Part shown: positions 1 through 7,340 of the stretch, piece after piece
Layout: each line of letters starts with the position of its first letter
Numbering within the stretch: position 1 is the first letter of the stretch
Source of the DNA: an uncultured Eubacteriales bacterium
Lineage (GTDB): Bacteria > Bacillota > Clostridia > Oscillospirales > Butyricicoccaceae
Assembly (NCBI GenBank): GCA_949740695.1
Contig: CATJIY010000026.1
Location: 1-19,401, forward strand
Length of the DNA: 19,401 nt
Reading direction: 5' to 3'
Notes under the pieces: model-generated
The model's database searches: none
Told to the model about the DNA's origin: nothing
What the model saw: the letters and a program-made list of their open reading frames with translations, nothing else
Made by a program: the position numbers and the translations under genes

Positions 1-36
1 GGCGGGGCCAGCTTCTTACTTGACGCAAGGATTTAA
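1..36 (+). CDS. C-terminal tail of an upstream gene (partial, unidentified)
   Basis: Frame 1 is open from the window edge and ends in TAA at 34-36, giving a tail that reads GGASFLLDARI. The stop lies directly against the cheB ribosome binding site, the usual spacing for genes in one operon, so the tail probably belongs to a gene co-transcribed with cheB. Eleven residues are too few to assign a family. A chemotaxis or flagellar gene is expected from context only. Frame 2 is also open here but runs into cheB without a stop. Confidence 0.35.
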   Translation, partial: GGASFLLDARI

Positions 37-53
37 AGGAGGTAGATTTTTCT

Positions 54-1097
54 ATGATCCCAGGCAGAAAAATTCGTGTAATGGTAGTGGACGATTCCAT
101 GTTGGCCCGAAGCTTGATTATCAATGGCCTTTCTGCCCATCCACAAATTGAAGTGGTGGGTTATGCGGTCAACGCCATGGATGCGAAAAACAAGTTCTCC
201 AGATTGAAGCCCGATGTGATGACCATGGACGTGGAGATGCCCGGCATGACGGGGATTGAGTTTTTGCGGCAGTTTTTGCCGGAAAACCCGGTTCCGGTGG
301 TATTGTGTTCTTCTTTAAATCTGAAGGTTTTTGACGCGCTGGCCGCCGGGGCGGTGGATTTTGTCCGCAAGCCCGAGCCAGGCAAGCAGGAGGCGTTTAT
401 CAACGCGCTAACCCGCAAAGTGGTGACAGCTTCCGCCGCAAAAGTGCGAATCGCACCTGCCGCCGCTGCTGCGGAAAAATTGCCGTTATCCATGCGGCAG
501 ATTGCCCGGCAGAATGAGCCGGATAACGTTTTGATTGGATTAGGCGCTTCTACTGGCGGCACTGAGGCCACGCTGGAGGTAATGAAGCGGTTGCCTGCCG
601 ATATTCCAGGAATGGTGATTGTCCAGCATATGCCCCCTGGCTTTACCAAAATGTATGCGGAACGGCTGGATAAGCTTTGCCGCATGGAAGTGCGAGAGGC
701 GAAGCATGGGGATGTGCTTCATCGAGGATTGGCTCTGGTGGCGCCTGCCGACTTGCAAACCCGGGTTGTGCGCAGCGGCAGCCGGTATACGGTATCTTGC
801 GCTCCCGGGGAAAAAGTCAGCGGACACCGGCCCTCGGTGGATGTGCTGTTCCATTCTATGGGAGATGCGGTTAAATGCAAAATGGTGGGCATCATTATGA
901 CTGGTATGGGCCGGGATGGAGCGGACGGGCTGCTATATATGCGCCGGCAGGGCGCCTATACGATTGGCCAGGATAAGGAATCTTCGGTGGTTTATGGGAT
1001 GCCCGGGGTGGCCCACGACATTGGCGCAGTGATTACTCAAGCGCCCTGTGAAAATATTGCCACCGTTTTGCTCAATCATTTAAAAAATTTGGGATAG
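54..1097 (+). CDS. cheB: CheB, chemotaxis response regulator protein-glutamate methylesterase
   Basis: Cytoplasmic adaptation enzyme that removes methyl groups from chemoreceptor glutamates and deamidates receptor glutamines; its activity rises when CheA phosphorylates its receiver domain. The 347 residues match the usual length. The receiver domain (about 6-125) shows the acidic pair D13-D14, the phospho-acceptor D59 in TMDVEMP, S86 and K106. An alanine-rich linker (about 125-145) leads to the methylesterase domain (about 157-345), with the catalytic triad S166 in GASTGG, H192 in VQHM and D288 in MTGMGRDGADG. The ATG is preceded by AAAGGAGG at 37-44. It stands before an intrinsic terminator, so it is the last gene of its transcript, separate from the flgM operon. 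No cheA, cheW or cheR is visible; these are presumably upstream. Confidence 0.96.
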   Translation: MIPGRKIRVMVVDDSMLARSLIINGLSAHPQIEVVGYAVNAMDAKNKFSRLKPDVMTMDVEMPGMTGIEFLRQFLPENPVPVVLCSSLNLKVFDALAAGAVDFVRKPEPGKQEAFINALTRKVVTASAAKVRIAPAAAAAEKLPLSMRQIARQNEPDNVLIGLGASTGGTEATLEVMKRLPADIPGMVIVQHMPPGFTKMYAERLDKLCRMEVREAKHGDVLHRGLALVAPADLQTRVVRSGSRYTVSCAPGEKVSGHRPSVDVLFHSMGDAVKCKMVGIIMTGMGRDGADGLLYMRRQGAYTIGQDKESSVVYGMPGVAHDIGAVITQAPCENIATVLLNHLKNLG

Positions 1098-1133
1098 CGG
1101 CCTGGGAATGTCAGGCCTTGAAGTTTGGAAAGC

Positions 1134-1160
1134 AAGCCGCCCGCGGGGCGGCTTTTATTA
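1134..1160 (+). terminator. Intrinsic terminator after cheB
   Basis: A perfect 9-bp stem, AAGCCGCCC (1134-1142) with GGGCGGCTT (1146-1154), has a 3-nt loop and is followed by a T-rich tail TTTTATTA. It lies 37 bp after the cheB stop and separates that transcript from the flgM operon. Confidence 0.88.
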
Positions 1161-1224
1161 GCGCTGATTTTGAGTAAGCCGCTGCCGGCGCAGGGAAAGC
1201 TGCCGGAAAAACCGTGATTTCCCC

Positions 1225-1251
1225 TTAACTTCAAGCGGTTTTTGCCGATAG
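1225..1251 (+). promoter_or_regulatory. Sigma-28 (SigD/FliA-type) promoter for the flgM operon
   Basis: The -10 element GCCGATAG (1244-1251) matches 7 of 8 positions of the flagellar consensus GCCGATAA. TTAA at 1225-1228 sits 15 nt upstream, the consensus spacing, and matches 3 of 4 of TAAA; TAAC at 1226-1229 is an alternative with a 14-nt gap. Transcription would start near 1258. The position between the cheB terminator and flgM fits known biology: flgM is commonly a sigma-28 target, so the anti-sigma factor is part of the regulon it restrains. Confidence 0.75.
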
Positions 1252-1533
1252 TATCAGTGAAAGGCGCTGGAGAAGCGGCCTGTTAGCCGCAACTTTTCCG
1301 CAAAAATGAGATCACGCTTGTTTGAGCATCGAAATCACCGTCTTTCTCGGCCGCTAATTCGGCTAAGTGGGCCGAAGGCTTTCATAAAAGTTTGTTCTTC
1401 AGGGCAAACGAAAGCTGCGCGGCGCGTTCTCTGCTTTTTCAGCGGCTATGGGTTTGATCCCATGGGCCGGCAGCCCAAAGAGGGCGTGGGTGTTCCCAGC
1501 CTTCCCGTATTTTTCAAAAGGATGTGTGATACC
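1252..1533 (+). other. Structured 5' leader of the flgM operon
   Basis: About 280 nt separate the sigma-28 promoter from the flgM start. An in-frame ORF from 1306 covers part of this, but the resulting extension does not look like FlgM and has no ribosome binding site, so I treat it as untranslated. Hairpins visible by eye are GCGGC/GCCGC (1275-1290), TCGGCC/GGCCGA (1347-1375), which competes with GCCG/CGGC (1350-1363), CTATGGG/CCCATGG (1446-1465), and a GGC-TGGG/CCCA-GCC hairpin with a bulged G (1483-1501). The last is followed by GTATTTTTC just before the flgM ribosome binding site. I could not match the leader to a riboswitch class I know. Confidence 0.5.
1302..1319 (+). repeat. 18-nt motif, copy 1 (flgM leader)
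   Basis: The sequence aaaaatgagatcacgctt matches aaaaataagatcacgttt at 5996-6013 at 16 of 18 positions. Both copies lie on the plus strand in untranslated stretches of the same flagellar operon. The function is unknown. Confidence 0.4.
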
Positions 1534-1848
1534 GTGCTGACTTCCACTGGTTCGGGCGCAATCTCTCCGATTCGCTCCACAAAAATTTATTACAATAAGG
1601 GCGCTGACCGGGAAAACGCTGTTCAGGCCCAGTTCAATCGTCAATATGATTCAGTGACGCTGTCTTCTCCTACTTCTGGGGAAAAGAAATTCCATGCCGA
1701 ATTGTTGAGCCGTCTTTCTCAGGAGGCGCGCACCGCCACTACCACTGGCGATATTCAGGCGTTGCGCCGCCAGGTGGCGGCTGGGGAGTATCATCCTGAT
1801 CCGGCAGCCATTGCAGCCAGGATGCTTTTTCTACGGGAGGAAGATTAA
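1534..1848 (+). CDS. flgM: FlgM, anti-sigma-28 factor
   Basis: Binds and inhibits the flagellar sigma factor (SigD/FliA) until the hook is complete. The chosen GTG start gives 104 residues, close to the usual 85-100. Its SD (AAAGGATG, around 1517-1524) is 10-11 nt upstream, slightly long; the alternative ATG at 1522 has no ribosome binding site of its own. The N-terminus carries an ISPIRSTK segment and the C-terminus has the FlgM signature: RLSQEARTATTTGDIQALRRQ, then AAGEYHPDPAAIAARML, like the 'I..G.Y..D...IA..ML' ending of the family. It is first in the run of flagellar genes, and its stop is immediately followed by the flgN ATG. A non-AUG start may keep its level low relative to the structural proteins. 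Confidence 0.85.
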   Translation: MLTSTGSGAISPIRSTKIYYNKGADRENAVQAQFNRQYDSVTLSSPTSGEKKFHAELLSRLSQEARTATTTGDIQALRRQVAAGEYHPDPAAIAARMLFLREED

Positions 1849-2325
1849 ATGAGCGAACCCTACGAGGCTTATTTGGAGTTGCTGTCTGATTTAAGCCGCC
1901 AATTTGCCCAGCTTTCAGATTTAGCGCAGGAAAAGACTCAGGCCGTCCGTAAGGACGATCTGATGGCGTTGGACGAAGTGTTAAAACAAGAGCAGGCTTT
2001 GGCCTTGGCTTTACGTGGGCAGGAACAGCGGCGGCTGGCAATGGTTCAGGCGCTCAATCTAGAAGGCGTTCCCCTGGCGCAATTGGCCCAAAACTGTCCT
2101 CCCAATTTGCAGTTGCAAGCCCGGGATGCTGCTGAGGGGCTGGCGCGTCAGTATCAGATTTATTGCAGTGCCGCTGAGGTGGCCCGCAATACATTGGAAT
2201 GTAACCTTCACGAGATTGAAAAAACCTTGGCGCAGCTGGGCGGGGATCAGACCGCCGGCCCGGGTTACAGCCAAACGGCGGAGACTGTTCCGCCCCCGAA
2301 GATGAAAACTGATTTCCGGGCTTGA
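1849..2325 (+). CDS. flgN: FlgN, export chaperone for FlgK/FlgL
   Basis: Cytoplasmic type III chaperone that binds the hook-junction proteins and delivers them to the flagellar export gate. The 158-residue protein is almost entirely helical and glutamine/leucine/alanine-rich, with the heptad-like pattern of the FlgN family (EAYLELLSDLSRQFAQLSDLAQEKTQAV, DLMALDEVLKQEQALALALRGQEQRR). A flexible proline-rich tail begins near residue 132. Sequence similarity in this family is weak, so the call rests strongly on position between flgM and flgK, as in B. subtilis (yvyG). The ATG touches the flgM stop and is preceded by GGGAGGAAGA, which suggests translational coupling. Confidence 0.85.
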   Translation: MSEPYEAYLELLSDLSRQFAQLSDLAQEKTQAVRKDDLMALDEVLKQEQALALALRGQEQRRLAMVQALNLEGVPLAQLAQNCPPNLQLQARDAAEGLARQYQIYCSAAEVARNTLECNLHEIEKTLAQLGGDQTAGPGYSQTAETVPPPKMKTDFRA

Positions 2326-2409
2326 TGCCCTTTGCCGTTTTCTTCCGGCCACGCCGGAGGATTATGGGGAGATTTCCCGTTTCACCCATGCCATGAAGGA
2401 GTGTTCATT

Positions 2410-4605
2410 ATGAGTTCTGTCAGTACCTTTGGTACCTTTACCACTGCCCGATTGGGCATCTATGCCGCCCAGAAGGGCCTTCAAATTACCGGCAACAATA
2501 TTTCCAACATTAACACCAGGGGATATACCCGGCAGGTGCTGGATCAGATCAGCCTGCGCACAGGCGGAAGCGACCGCTATGCTTCCCAGTATGACGTCAA
2601 AGTAGGCAACGGCGCGCTGCCAGTAGGCGTTTCTCAAATTCGAGACCCCTATTTAGATATTCGCTATCGAGGCGAAATGTCCAGCGTGGGCGCATTGGAC
2701 ACCAAGTTGAATATCTTGGATTCCATTGCTTCTATCTTGGACGAGGTGGCTCGGGGAGACGATGAAATGGGCGTGATTGAGGCCCAGTTCAGCGATCTTT
2801 ATAAAGCGTTGCAGCATCTGGATGACAGTACTGGTCAGGAGGAATTTGATACCCAGGTTCAGTCCTCGGCTAAGGCGCTGGTGACGCTTTTTAATACCTA
2901 TGCCAGCCGGTTGGAAAAGGAAAAACAAAACACTGTAAAACGGTTTGAGCAGGAGATTGAAACAGTTAATAAGCTGTTGACCAATATCAAAGAGCTGAAT
3001 TCCTCCATTCGCAAAAGCGATATTCATGGGGACAACACACTGGAACAGCGGGATGAACGCAACCGCCTTCTGGATGAGCTGTCTCAATATATGAAGATTG
3101 ACGTGGTGTATTCCATGGAGGATATCGGCGCAGGGCAAATGGTGGAAAAGCTCACTGTCAAGCTGGCGGGAGCCAATCCTCAGCCGGATACGCTGGACCC
3201 TCGCACTGACCGGGCGGTTTTGGTAGATGGAGTTCATGCCACGCAGCTGGTTCTGGGCGACGCGGCGGACAATTATTCTATTACCCTGGCAGGCCTGACG
3301 GATGTGAAAAGCCGGCCCATGGACAATCATAGCACCACTCGGACGGAGATCAGCGAAGCGGCATTTAATGCGGCGATGAAGGCGCTGCAAGATCTCGCGG
3401 CTGATCCGGATAAGCCCAACAATGTTACTGTGGATGCTGCCAATGGCACAAAGACGGTAGATGACCTGATGGGTTACACCTATACTACAAAGTATATAAA
3501 ACAGGCGGGCAATCCGACAAAGTTTTATAAAATTGAGACTACCCATGCAGAAGCGGTAGCGGACGGTATTAAGCTGGACGACAACGATATTCGCGGCGGA
3601 TTGCAGGCGTATCGGGAGATGCTTACCGAATCAGGTGAGTTTACTACCAGCGATACCATTGCCAACGTGGATGAATCGGCGGCTACCAAACGGGGATTCC
3701 CGTACTATCAAAAGGCGTTGGATCTGTTGGCGAACCAATTTGCCAAGGTAATGAATGAGGCCAACCAGGGCTATCTGATGAACGAGAACGGCGAGTATCT
3801 GAACGCCAAGCTGGAAGTGCTGAAAGATGCCAGCGGTAACCCCATTACAGAAAGCAACGTTGTAAAAACAAAAAGTCAACTTGGTGAATGGAAGCGGTTA
3901 TTGGCGCAGAAAGGCGTTAAAGACGGCAACGACTATAAATTGGATGGCGATAACTACGTCGATGAAAATGGCAAACCGATTACGGATTCTGCGGGAAATG
4001 TGCTGACAAAGAGCGGTATTGATGACGCAAACAAGCAACTGGAAGAATGGGAAACTGCACTGAAGGATAATGGCGTAGCCATGGGCAAGCCGTTGTTCTC
4101 CAATAACGGTGATGGAAACGATACCGAGGGAATCACTGCCGCCAACATTTCTATTTCCAAAGATTGGTCTACCGGCGCGGCAAAGATCATCGCCTCCTTT
4201 GTACAGGCGTCTGGCTTTGATCATATCGCTACGACCGATAGCTCCAACATCACGCACATGCTGGCCCTGATGGATAAAAAGATGGATTATTTCCCCACCG
4301 ATATGGTTGGCGACGCAGCTAATGAGGGGTCCATGTTCCATGGCTCTTTCCAGGAGATGTTGACCAATCTTCAGTCAGTGATGGCCAACGACCAGCGAAG
4401 CACCAGTATTCAGCTGAATAATTACTACACTTCGTCTCTGGATTTGGATACCCAGAGAGATTCGGTCTCGTCGGTTGACTTGAATGACGAGGCTATGAAC
4501 TTGATGCAGTATCAAAAGTCTTACGCTGCGGCTTGCCGCTTGATGACTACCGTAGATGAGGTCTTGGACAAGCTGATTAACAGCACTGGTATTGTAGGCA
4601 GATAA
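2410..4605 (+). CDS. flgK: FlgK, hook-filament junction protein HAP1
   Basis: Exported structural protein forming the first ring between hook and filament. The ATG at 2410 has AAGGAG eight bases upstream and gives the typical N-terminus MSSVSTFGTFTTARLGIYAAQKGLQITGNNISN with NINTRGYTRQ, the flagellar rod/hook signature. The C-terminal D0 helix is also typical: SVDLNDEAMNLMQYQKSYAAACRLMTTVDEVLDKLIN. At 731 residues it exceeds the usual 500-650; the excess lies in the surface-exposed middle (about residues 290-580). Within it, residues 473-506 and 518-559 look like a diverged tandem duplication sharing G-x-PIT-[ED]-S, TKS, QL-x-EW and GV-x-x-G. This part looks richer in A-ending codons than its neighbours. 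The stop overlaps the SD of flgL. Confidence 0.95.
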   Translation: MSSVSTFGTFTTARLGIYAAQKGLQITGNNISNINTRGYTRQVLDQISLRTGGSDRYASQYDVKVGNGALPVGVSQIRDPYLDIRYRGEMSSVGALDTKLNILDSIASILDEVARGDDEMGVIEAQFSDLYKALQHLDDSTGQEEFDTQVQSSAKALVTLFNTYASRLEKEKQNTVKRFEQEIETVNKLLTNIKELNSSIRKSDIHGDNTLEQRDERNRLLDELSQYMKIDVVYSMEDIGAGQMVEKLTVKLAGANPQPDTLDPRTDRAVLVDGVHATQLVLGDAADNYSITLAGLTDVKSRPMDNHSTTRTEISEAAFNAAMKALQDLAADPDKPNNVTVDAANGTKTVDDLMGYTYTTKYIKQAGNPTKFYKIETTHAEAVADGIKLDDNDIRGGLQAYREMLTESGEFTTSDTIANVDESAATKRGFPYYQKALDLLANQFAKVMNEANQGYLMNENGEYLNAKLEVLKDASGNPITESNVVKTKSQLGEWKRLLAQKGVKDGNDYKLDGDNYVDENGKPITDSAGNVLTKSGIDDANKQLEEWETALKDNGVAMGKPLFSNNGDGNDTEGITAANISISKDWSTGAAKIIASFVQASGFDHIATTDSSNITHMLALMDKKMDYFPTDMVGDAANEGSMFHGSFQEMLTNLQSVMANDQRSTSIQLNNYYTSSLDLDTQRDSVSSVDLNDEAMNLMQYQKSYAAACRLMTTVDEVLDKLINSTGIVGR

Positions 4606-4617
4606 GGAGGAAAACCA

Positions 4618-5970
4618 ATGATTCGTGCAACGACCAACGGTGTGCTGAGAAGCTACCGCTCTAATTTAAACCGTTCGTTTTTGGCGCTGAACAAAGCCCG
4701 GAATTCGGTGCTTAGCGGGCGCACCTATAATTCTTATGCAGAGGATCCCGCCGCTGCAGCCCATTCTTTCCAGTTGCGCCGGTCTTTTTTGCGGACCAGC
4801 AGCCAATATACGCAGAGCAGTACAGTACTCCATAAGTTTGAAACTGCTTATCAAGCGATGGATCGAATTGTGGGTTTGGTGGACAATGAGCATGAGGATT
4901 CCTCTTATGCGGCGGTGTTGCGGGGTGCCAATGATCCCACCGGTTCGGGCCGGGCGGCGCTGGGGAAGGATATTTTGCAGCTGGCCGACAGTATCGTTCA
5001 GGCCACCAATGGCGCAAGATATGGAAATGATTTTCTGTTTTCCGGGGCGGATGGACTGAACGTACCGCTGGAATGGACCGGCGAGGGAGAAAATCGGGTG
5101 TTAACCTATCGGGGTATTCCGGTGGACGCCGGCGGACCGGTAGTGGAAATGGACGATGCGAAACAGCCTATTGAAGTCAATATTTATGGTGAAGATCCGG
5201 CAACAAAGACAGATGCTGTTTATTATGCGTTGGCGGATGGCAGTGGAACAATTTCAAAAACAGATTACGACGCCGCCGCTGAAAAACCAGCGGTGAAAAT
5301 GGACCCTAATGATACAACAAAGCCGCTTGATGTGGCGGCAGACGCCAAAGCTGGCGGTTATTATAAGCTGAAGCCCAGCGGTAAGACGATTGAAAAAGCC
5401 GAATATGACACACAGAAGGCCGAGAGCGATAAGCTATTGGCTCAGCTAAAATATCTTAGCAATGACGAAGCGAAATATGTGGATATCGGCCTGGGCCTTC
5501 AAGAACATGACAACAGCAATGATTTGATTACCTCTTCTGCTTATGACATTGCGCTCCAGGCCACCGACTACTTGGGATATGGCGTGGATGAGGATGGCGA
5601 TCCTAAAAATATTGTTTCTATCCTTCAGAGAATGGGAACGTTGTTGCAAAATTGCGGAGAGGATGGCCGCTGGGAAAATCCAGATGTAGACGGCGAAGAA
5701 TATACTCGTTTGGCCAACAAGCTGAAAACTGCCTCTGACGGCCTGCATACACAGCATGTCAAGTTGACTGCTCAAGTTACTTTTCTGAACAATAATCATA
5801 ATCAGTTGAAGGATACGGCGAACACTTTAAATGAGCAGTTTTTGGAGATTGACCAGGTGGATCTGGCGGATGCGATCACTTCCTTTGCTTGGGCGCAGTA
5901 TTGTTATAATTCTGCGCTGAAGATGGGGAACAGCATTCTCTCTCAAAGCTTGATGGACTATATGAACTAA
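4618..5970 (+). CDS. flgL: FlgL, hook-filament junction protein HAP3
   Basis: Exported junction protein between FlgK and the flagellin filament. The flagellin-like N-terminus is clear (MIRATTNGVLRSYRSNLNRSFLALNKARNSVLSGRTYNSYAEDPAAAA), as is the GARYGNDFLFSGAD motif (about 133-146) that FlgL shares with flagellins. The C-terminal coiled region includes TLNEQFLEIDQVDLADAITSFAWAQYCYNSALKMGNSIL. At 450 residues it is about 150 longer than usual. The extra part is around residues 175-275 and contains two related units, 202-218 and 248-264, both of the form YY-x-L-x5-TI-x-K-x-x-YD. SD AAGGAGG is 9 bases before the ATG. The flgK stop lies only 12 bp upstream. Confidence 0.93.
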   Translation: MIRATTNGVLRSYRSNLNRSFLALNKARNSVLSGRTYNSYAEDPAAAAHSFQLRRSFLRTSSQYTQSSTVLHKFETAYQAMDRIVGLVDNEHEDSSYAAVLRGANDPTGSGRAALGKDILQLADSIVQATNGARYGNDFLFSGADGLNVPLEWTGEGENRVLTYRGIPVDAGGPVVEMDDAKQPIEVNIYGEDPATKTDAVYYALADGSGTISKTDYDAAAEKPAVKMDPNDTTKPLDVAADAKAGGYYKLKPSGKTIEKAEYDTQKAESDKLLAQLKYLSNDEAKYVDIGLGLQEHDNSNDLITSSAYDIALQATDYLGYGVDEDGDPKNIVSILQRMGTLLQNCGEDGRWENPDVDGEEYTRLANKLKTASDGLHTQHVKLTAQVTFLNNNHNQLKDTANTLNEQFLEIDQVDLADAITSFAWAQYCYNSALKMGNSILSQSLMDYMN

Positions 5971-5995
5971 TTCATGTGGCAAGCGTGAACCCCCG

Positions 5996-6013
5996 AAAAA
6001 TAAGATCACGTTT
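5996..6013 (+). repeat. 18-nt motif, copy 2 (flgL-yviE gap)
   Basis: Second copy of the motif at 1302-1319 (16 of 18 identical), in the 126-bp gap between flgL and the YviE-like gene. I see no promoter or terminator in this gap. Confidence 0.4.
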
Positions 6014-6096
6014 TCAAATATCTCTATAGAAAGAGAACCTTGTGTCAGCTGTTGGGGGCGGATGGCGCAAACTCAGGAAAGGAGCCTGAATTCCTC

Positions 6097-6708
6097 ATGT
6101 ATCCGTTGATTGAAATCAAGACTGTCCCCATCGAAATTGAGATGAAGGTAACCAATGCCAAGCTAGAGTATACTCGAGGGACTGCCGATCTAGAAATTTC
6201 CCGCAACGACGGTGGTGGACTTTCTATTCGCAGCCGGCCTATTAAGCTGAACATTGACACCTTTGAGGCGCGGAATTCCATTATCCCGACTACTGCCACG
6301 GCCATTTCCCAGGAAGCGCAAAAAGGGCGGCAGGCAGCTTATGAGGCTACTTCCATCTATGCCCAGCAGGGGCAGATGTTGCTGAATGCCAAATTTGGCG
6401 AGGAGTTGGTCACGCAGTTTGCTGCCGATGCACAGGCGCGGGATGTGAAAACCAATGTAGGCTTGCAGTTTTTGCCGACTACTGGCCCAGAGATTACTTG
6501 GAATCCTGGAGAAATGTCCATTAAATATGAAATGGATAAGTTGAATTTCGATTGGCGGGTCAATCAGGCTAAATTTGATTTCACTCCGGGCGATATTGAG
6601 ATTTCGGTAAAACAGCAGCCGGATGTGATTATCAAGTATGTGGGCGGGCCTTTGTATGTTCCGCCTTCCGCTGATCCGAACTATCAGCCGGTAGATGTGG
6701 AAGCCTGA
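6097..6708 (+). CDS. YviE-like protein, DUF6470 family
   Basis: A 203-residue soluble protein without signal peptide or membrane segments. The N-terminal third is a run of short alternating strands (PLIEIKTVPIEIEMKVTNAKLEYTRGTADLEI), then a helical block (AISQEAQKGRQAAYEATSIYAQQG), then more strand-rich sequence ending PDVIIKYVGGPLYVPP. This pattern and the position between flgL and fliW match YviE of B. subtilis, whose function is not established. The ATG at 6097 was chosen because it aligns with the family start; SD AAAGGAG ends 12 bases upstream, which is long. A TTG at 6040 would add 19 residues with a poor ribosome binding site. Its place in the operon suggests a role in filament assembly or export, but that is inference. 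Confidence 0.82.
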   Translation: MYPLIEIKTVPIEIEMKVTNAKLEYTRGTADLEISRNDGGGLSIRSRPIKLNIDTFEARNSIIPTTATAISQEAQKGRQAAYEATSIYAQQGQMLLNAKFGEELVTQFAADAQARDVKTNVGLQFLPTTGPEITWNPGEMSIKYEMDKLNFDWRVNQAKFDFTPGDIEISVKQQPDVIIKYVGGPLYVPPSADPNYQPVDVEA

Positions 6709-6744
6709 TTGTTTTCATTCCCGTCAAATGGATAGATTGCTTTT

Positions 6745-6794
6745 TAGGGGCGAAGCTGCCTTGCTGGCGGGTCGCTGGAAGGCGGACGCCCCTA
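6745..6794 (+). other. Long hairpin in the fliW-csrA leader
   Basis: Stem TAGGGGCG (6745-6752) pairs perfectly with CGCCCCTA (6787-6794). After a small internal loop (aag opposite a), CTGCCTT (6756-6762) pairs with AAGGCGG (6779-6785) with one G-T wobble; the loop is 16 nt. No T-run follows at once, so it is not a classical terminator. A second small hairpin, TTTGTA/TACAAA, lies at about 6834-6856. The surrounding 176-nt gap holds several GGA triplets, the core of CsrA sites, including the fliW SD. Confidence 0.6.
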
Positions 6795-6884
6795 GGAGGG
6801 TATGCCTTTTTGACAAGTGGGAAGCTCCTTGCTGTTTGTAATTCACTGCATACAAAAACCAGAAGACCAAAAGGAGGACTTTTT

Positions 6885-7340
6885 TTGAAGCTGCAAACCA
6901 AATATTTTGGGGAGATTGACTGGGAAAAAGAAGATGAGATCCGCATCCCCGCCGGCCTTTTTGGTTTTGAAGAAGAGCGTAGTTTTGTGCTGTTGCCTTT
7001 TGCAGACAGTGGTGGAACGCTGCTTTGTTTGCAAAGCACAATCACCCCAGAGTTGGCCTTTGTGGTGATGGATCCTTTTTCCCTTCAACCTGATTACGCG
7101 CCTCAGCTTACTTCTGCTGAGCTGGAATCCTTAGGAGTAGAGGCCAGCGATGAACTGGGCTATTATGTACTTTGTGTGGTAAAAAGTCCAGTAGCGGAAA
7201 GCACCGTTAATCTCAAATGTCCGCTGGCCATCCATCCGGAAACCAAATTGGCTCGCCAAGTAATTTTGGATACCGAGGAATACGATATGCGTCACCCCCT
7301 GTCTCAGTTTGGCGGCAGCGAGAGGGACCAGGTATGTTGA
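6885..7340 (+). CDS. fliW: FliW, flagellar assembly factor and CsrA antagonist
   Basis: In B. subtilis FliW binds flagellin and, when flagellin has been exported, is released to sequester CsrA, so flagellin translation follows assembly. The start is TTG at 6885: AAAAGGAGG lies 7 bases upstream and translation gives MKLQTKYFGEIDWEKEDEIR, which matches the FliW N-terminus. The 151-residue length is normal. Typical features are IPAGLFGFEEERSFVLLP, LCLQSTITPELAFVVMDPF, DELGYYVLCVV, TVNLKCPLAIHPETKLARQVIL. Upstream in-frame ATG/TTG codons have no ribosome binding site. The last 7 bases overlap csrA, so the antagonist and its target are translationally linked. The TTG start may hold FliW synthesis down. 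Confidence 0.93.
   Translation: MKLQTKYFGEIDWEKEDEIRIPAGLFGFEEERSFVLLPFADSGGTLLCLQSTITPELAFVVMDPFSLQPDYAPQLTSAELESLGVEASDELGYYVLCVVKSPVAESTVNLKCPLAIHPETKLARQVILDTEEYDMRHPLSQFGGSERDQVC

Noticed and set aside
1385..1480. A possible cyclic di-GMP-I (GEMM) riboswitch, because CAGGGCAAACGAAAG and a later hairpin recall that motif
   Set aside because: The conserved GACGCAAAGC joining segment and the paired tetraloop-receptor arrangement are missing, so the resemblance is partial.
1306..1533. An N-terminal extension of FlgM starting at 1306 or at ATG 1522
   Set aside because: There is no ribosome binding site for either, the extension does not resemble FlgM, and the region is hairpin-rich; GTG 1534 has an SD and gives the family length.
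2653..3546. A long minus-strand open frame (297 codons) opposite flgK
   Set aside because: It is antisense to a well-supported gene, has no ribosome binding site and resembles no protein family.
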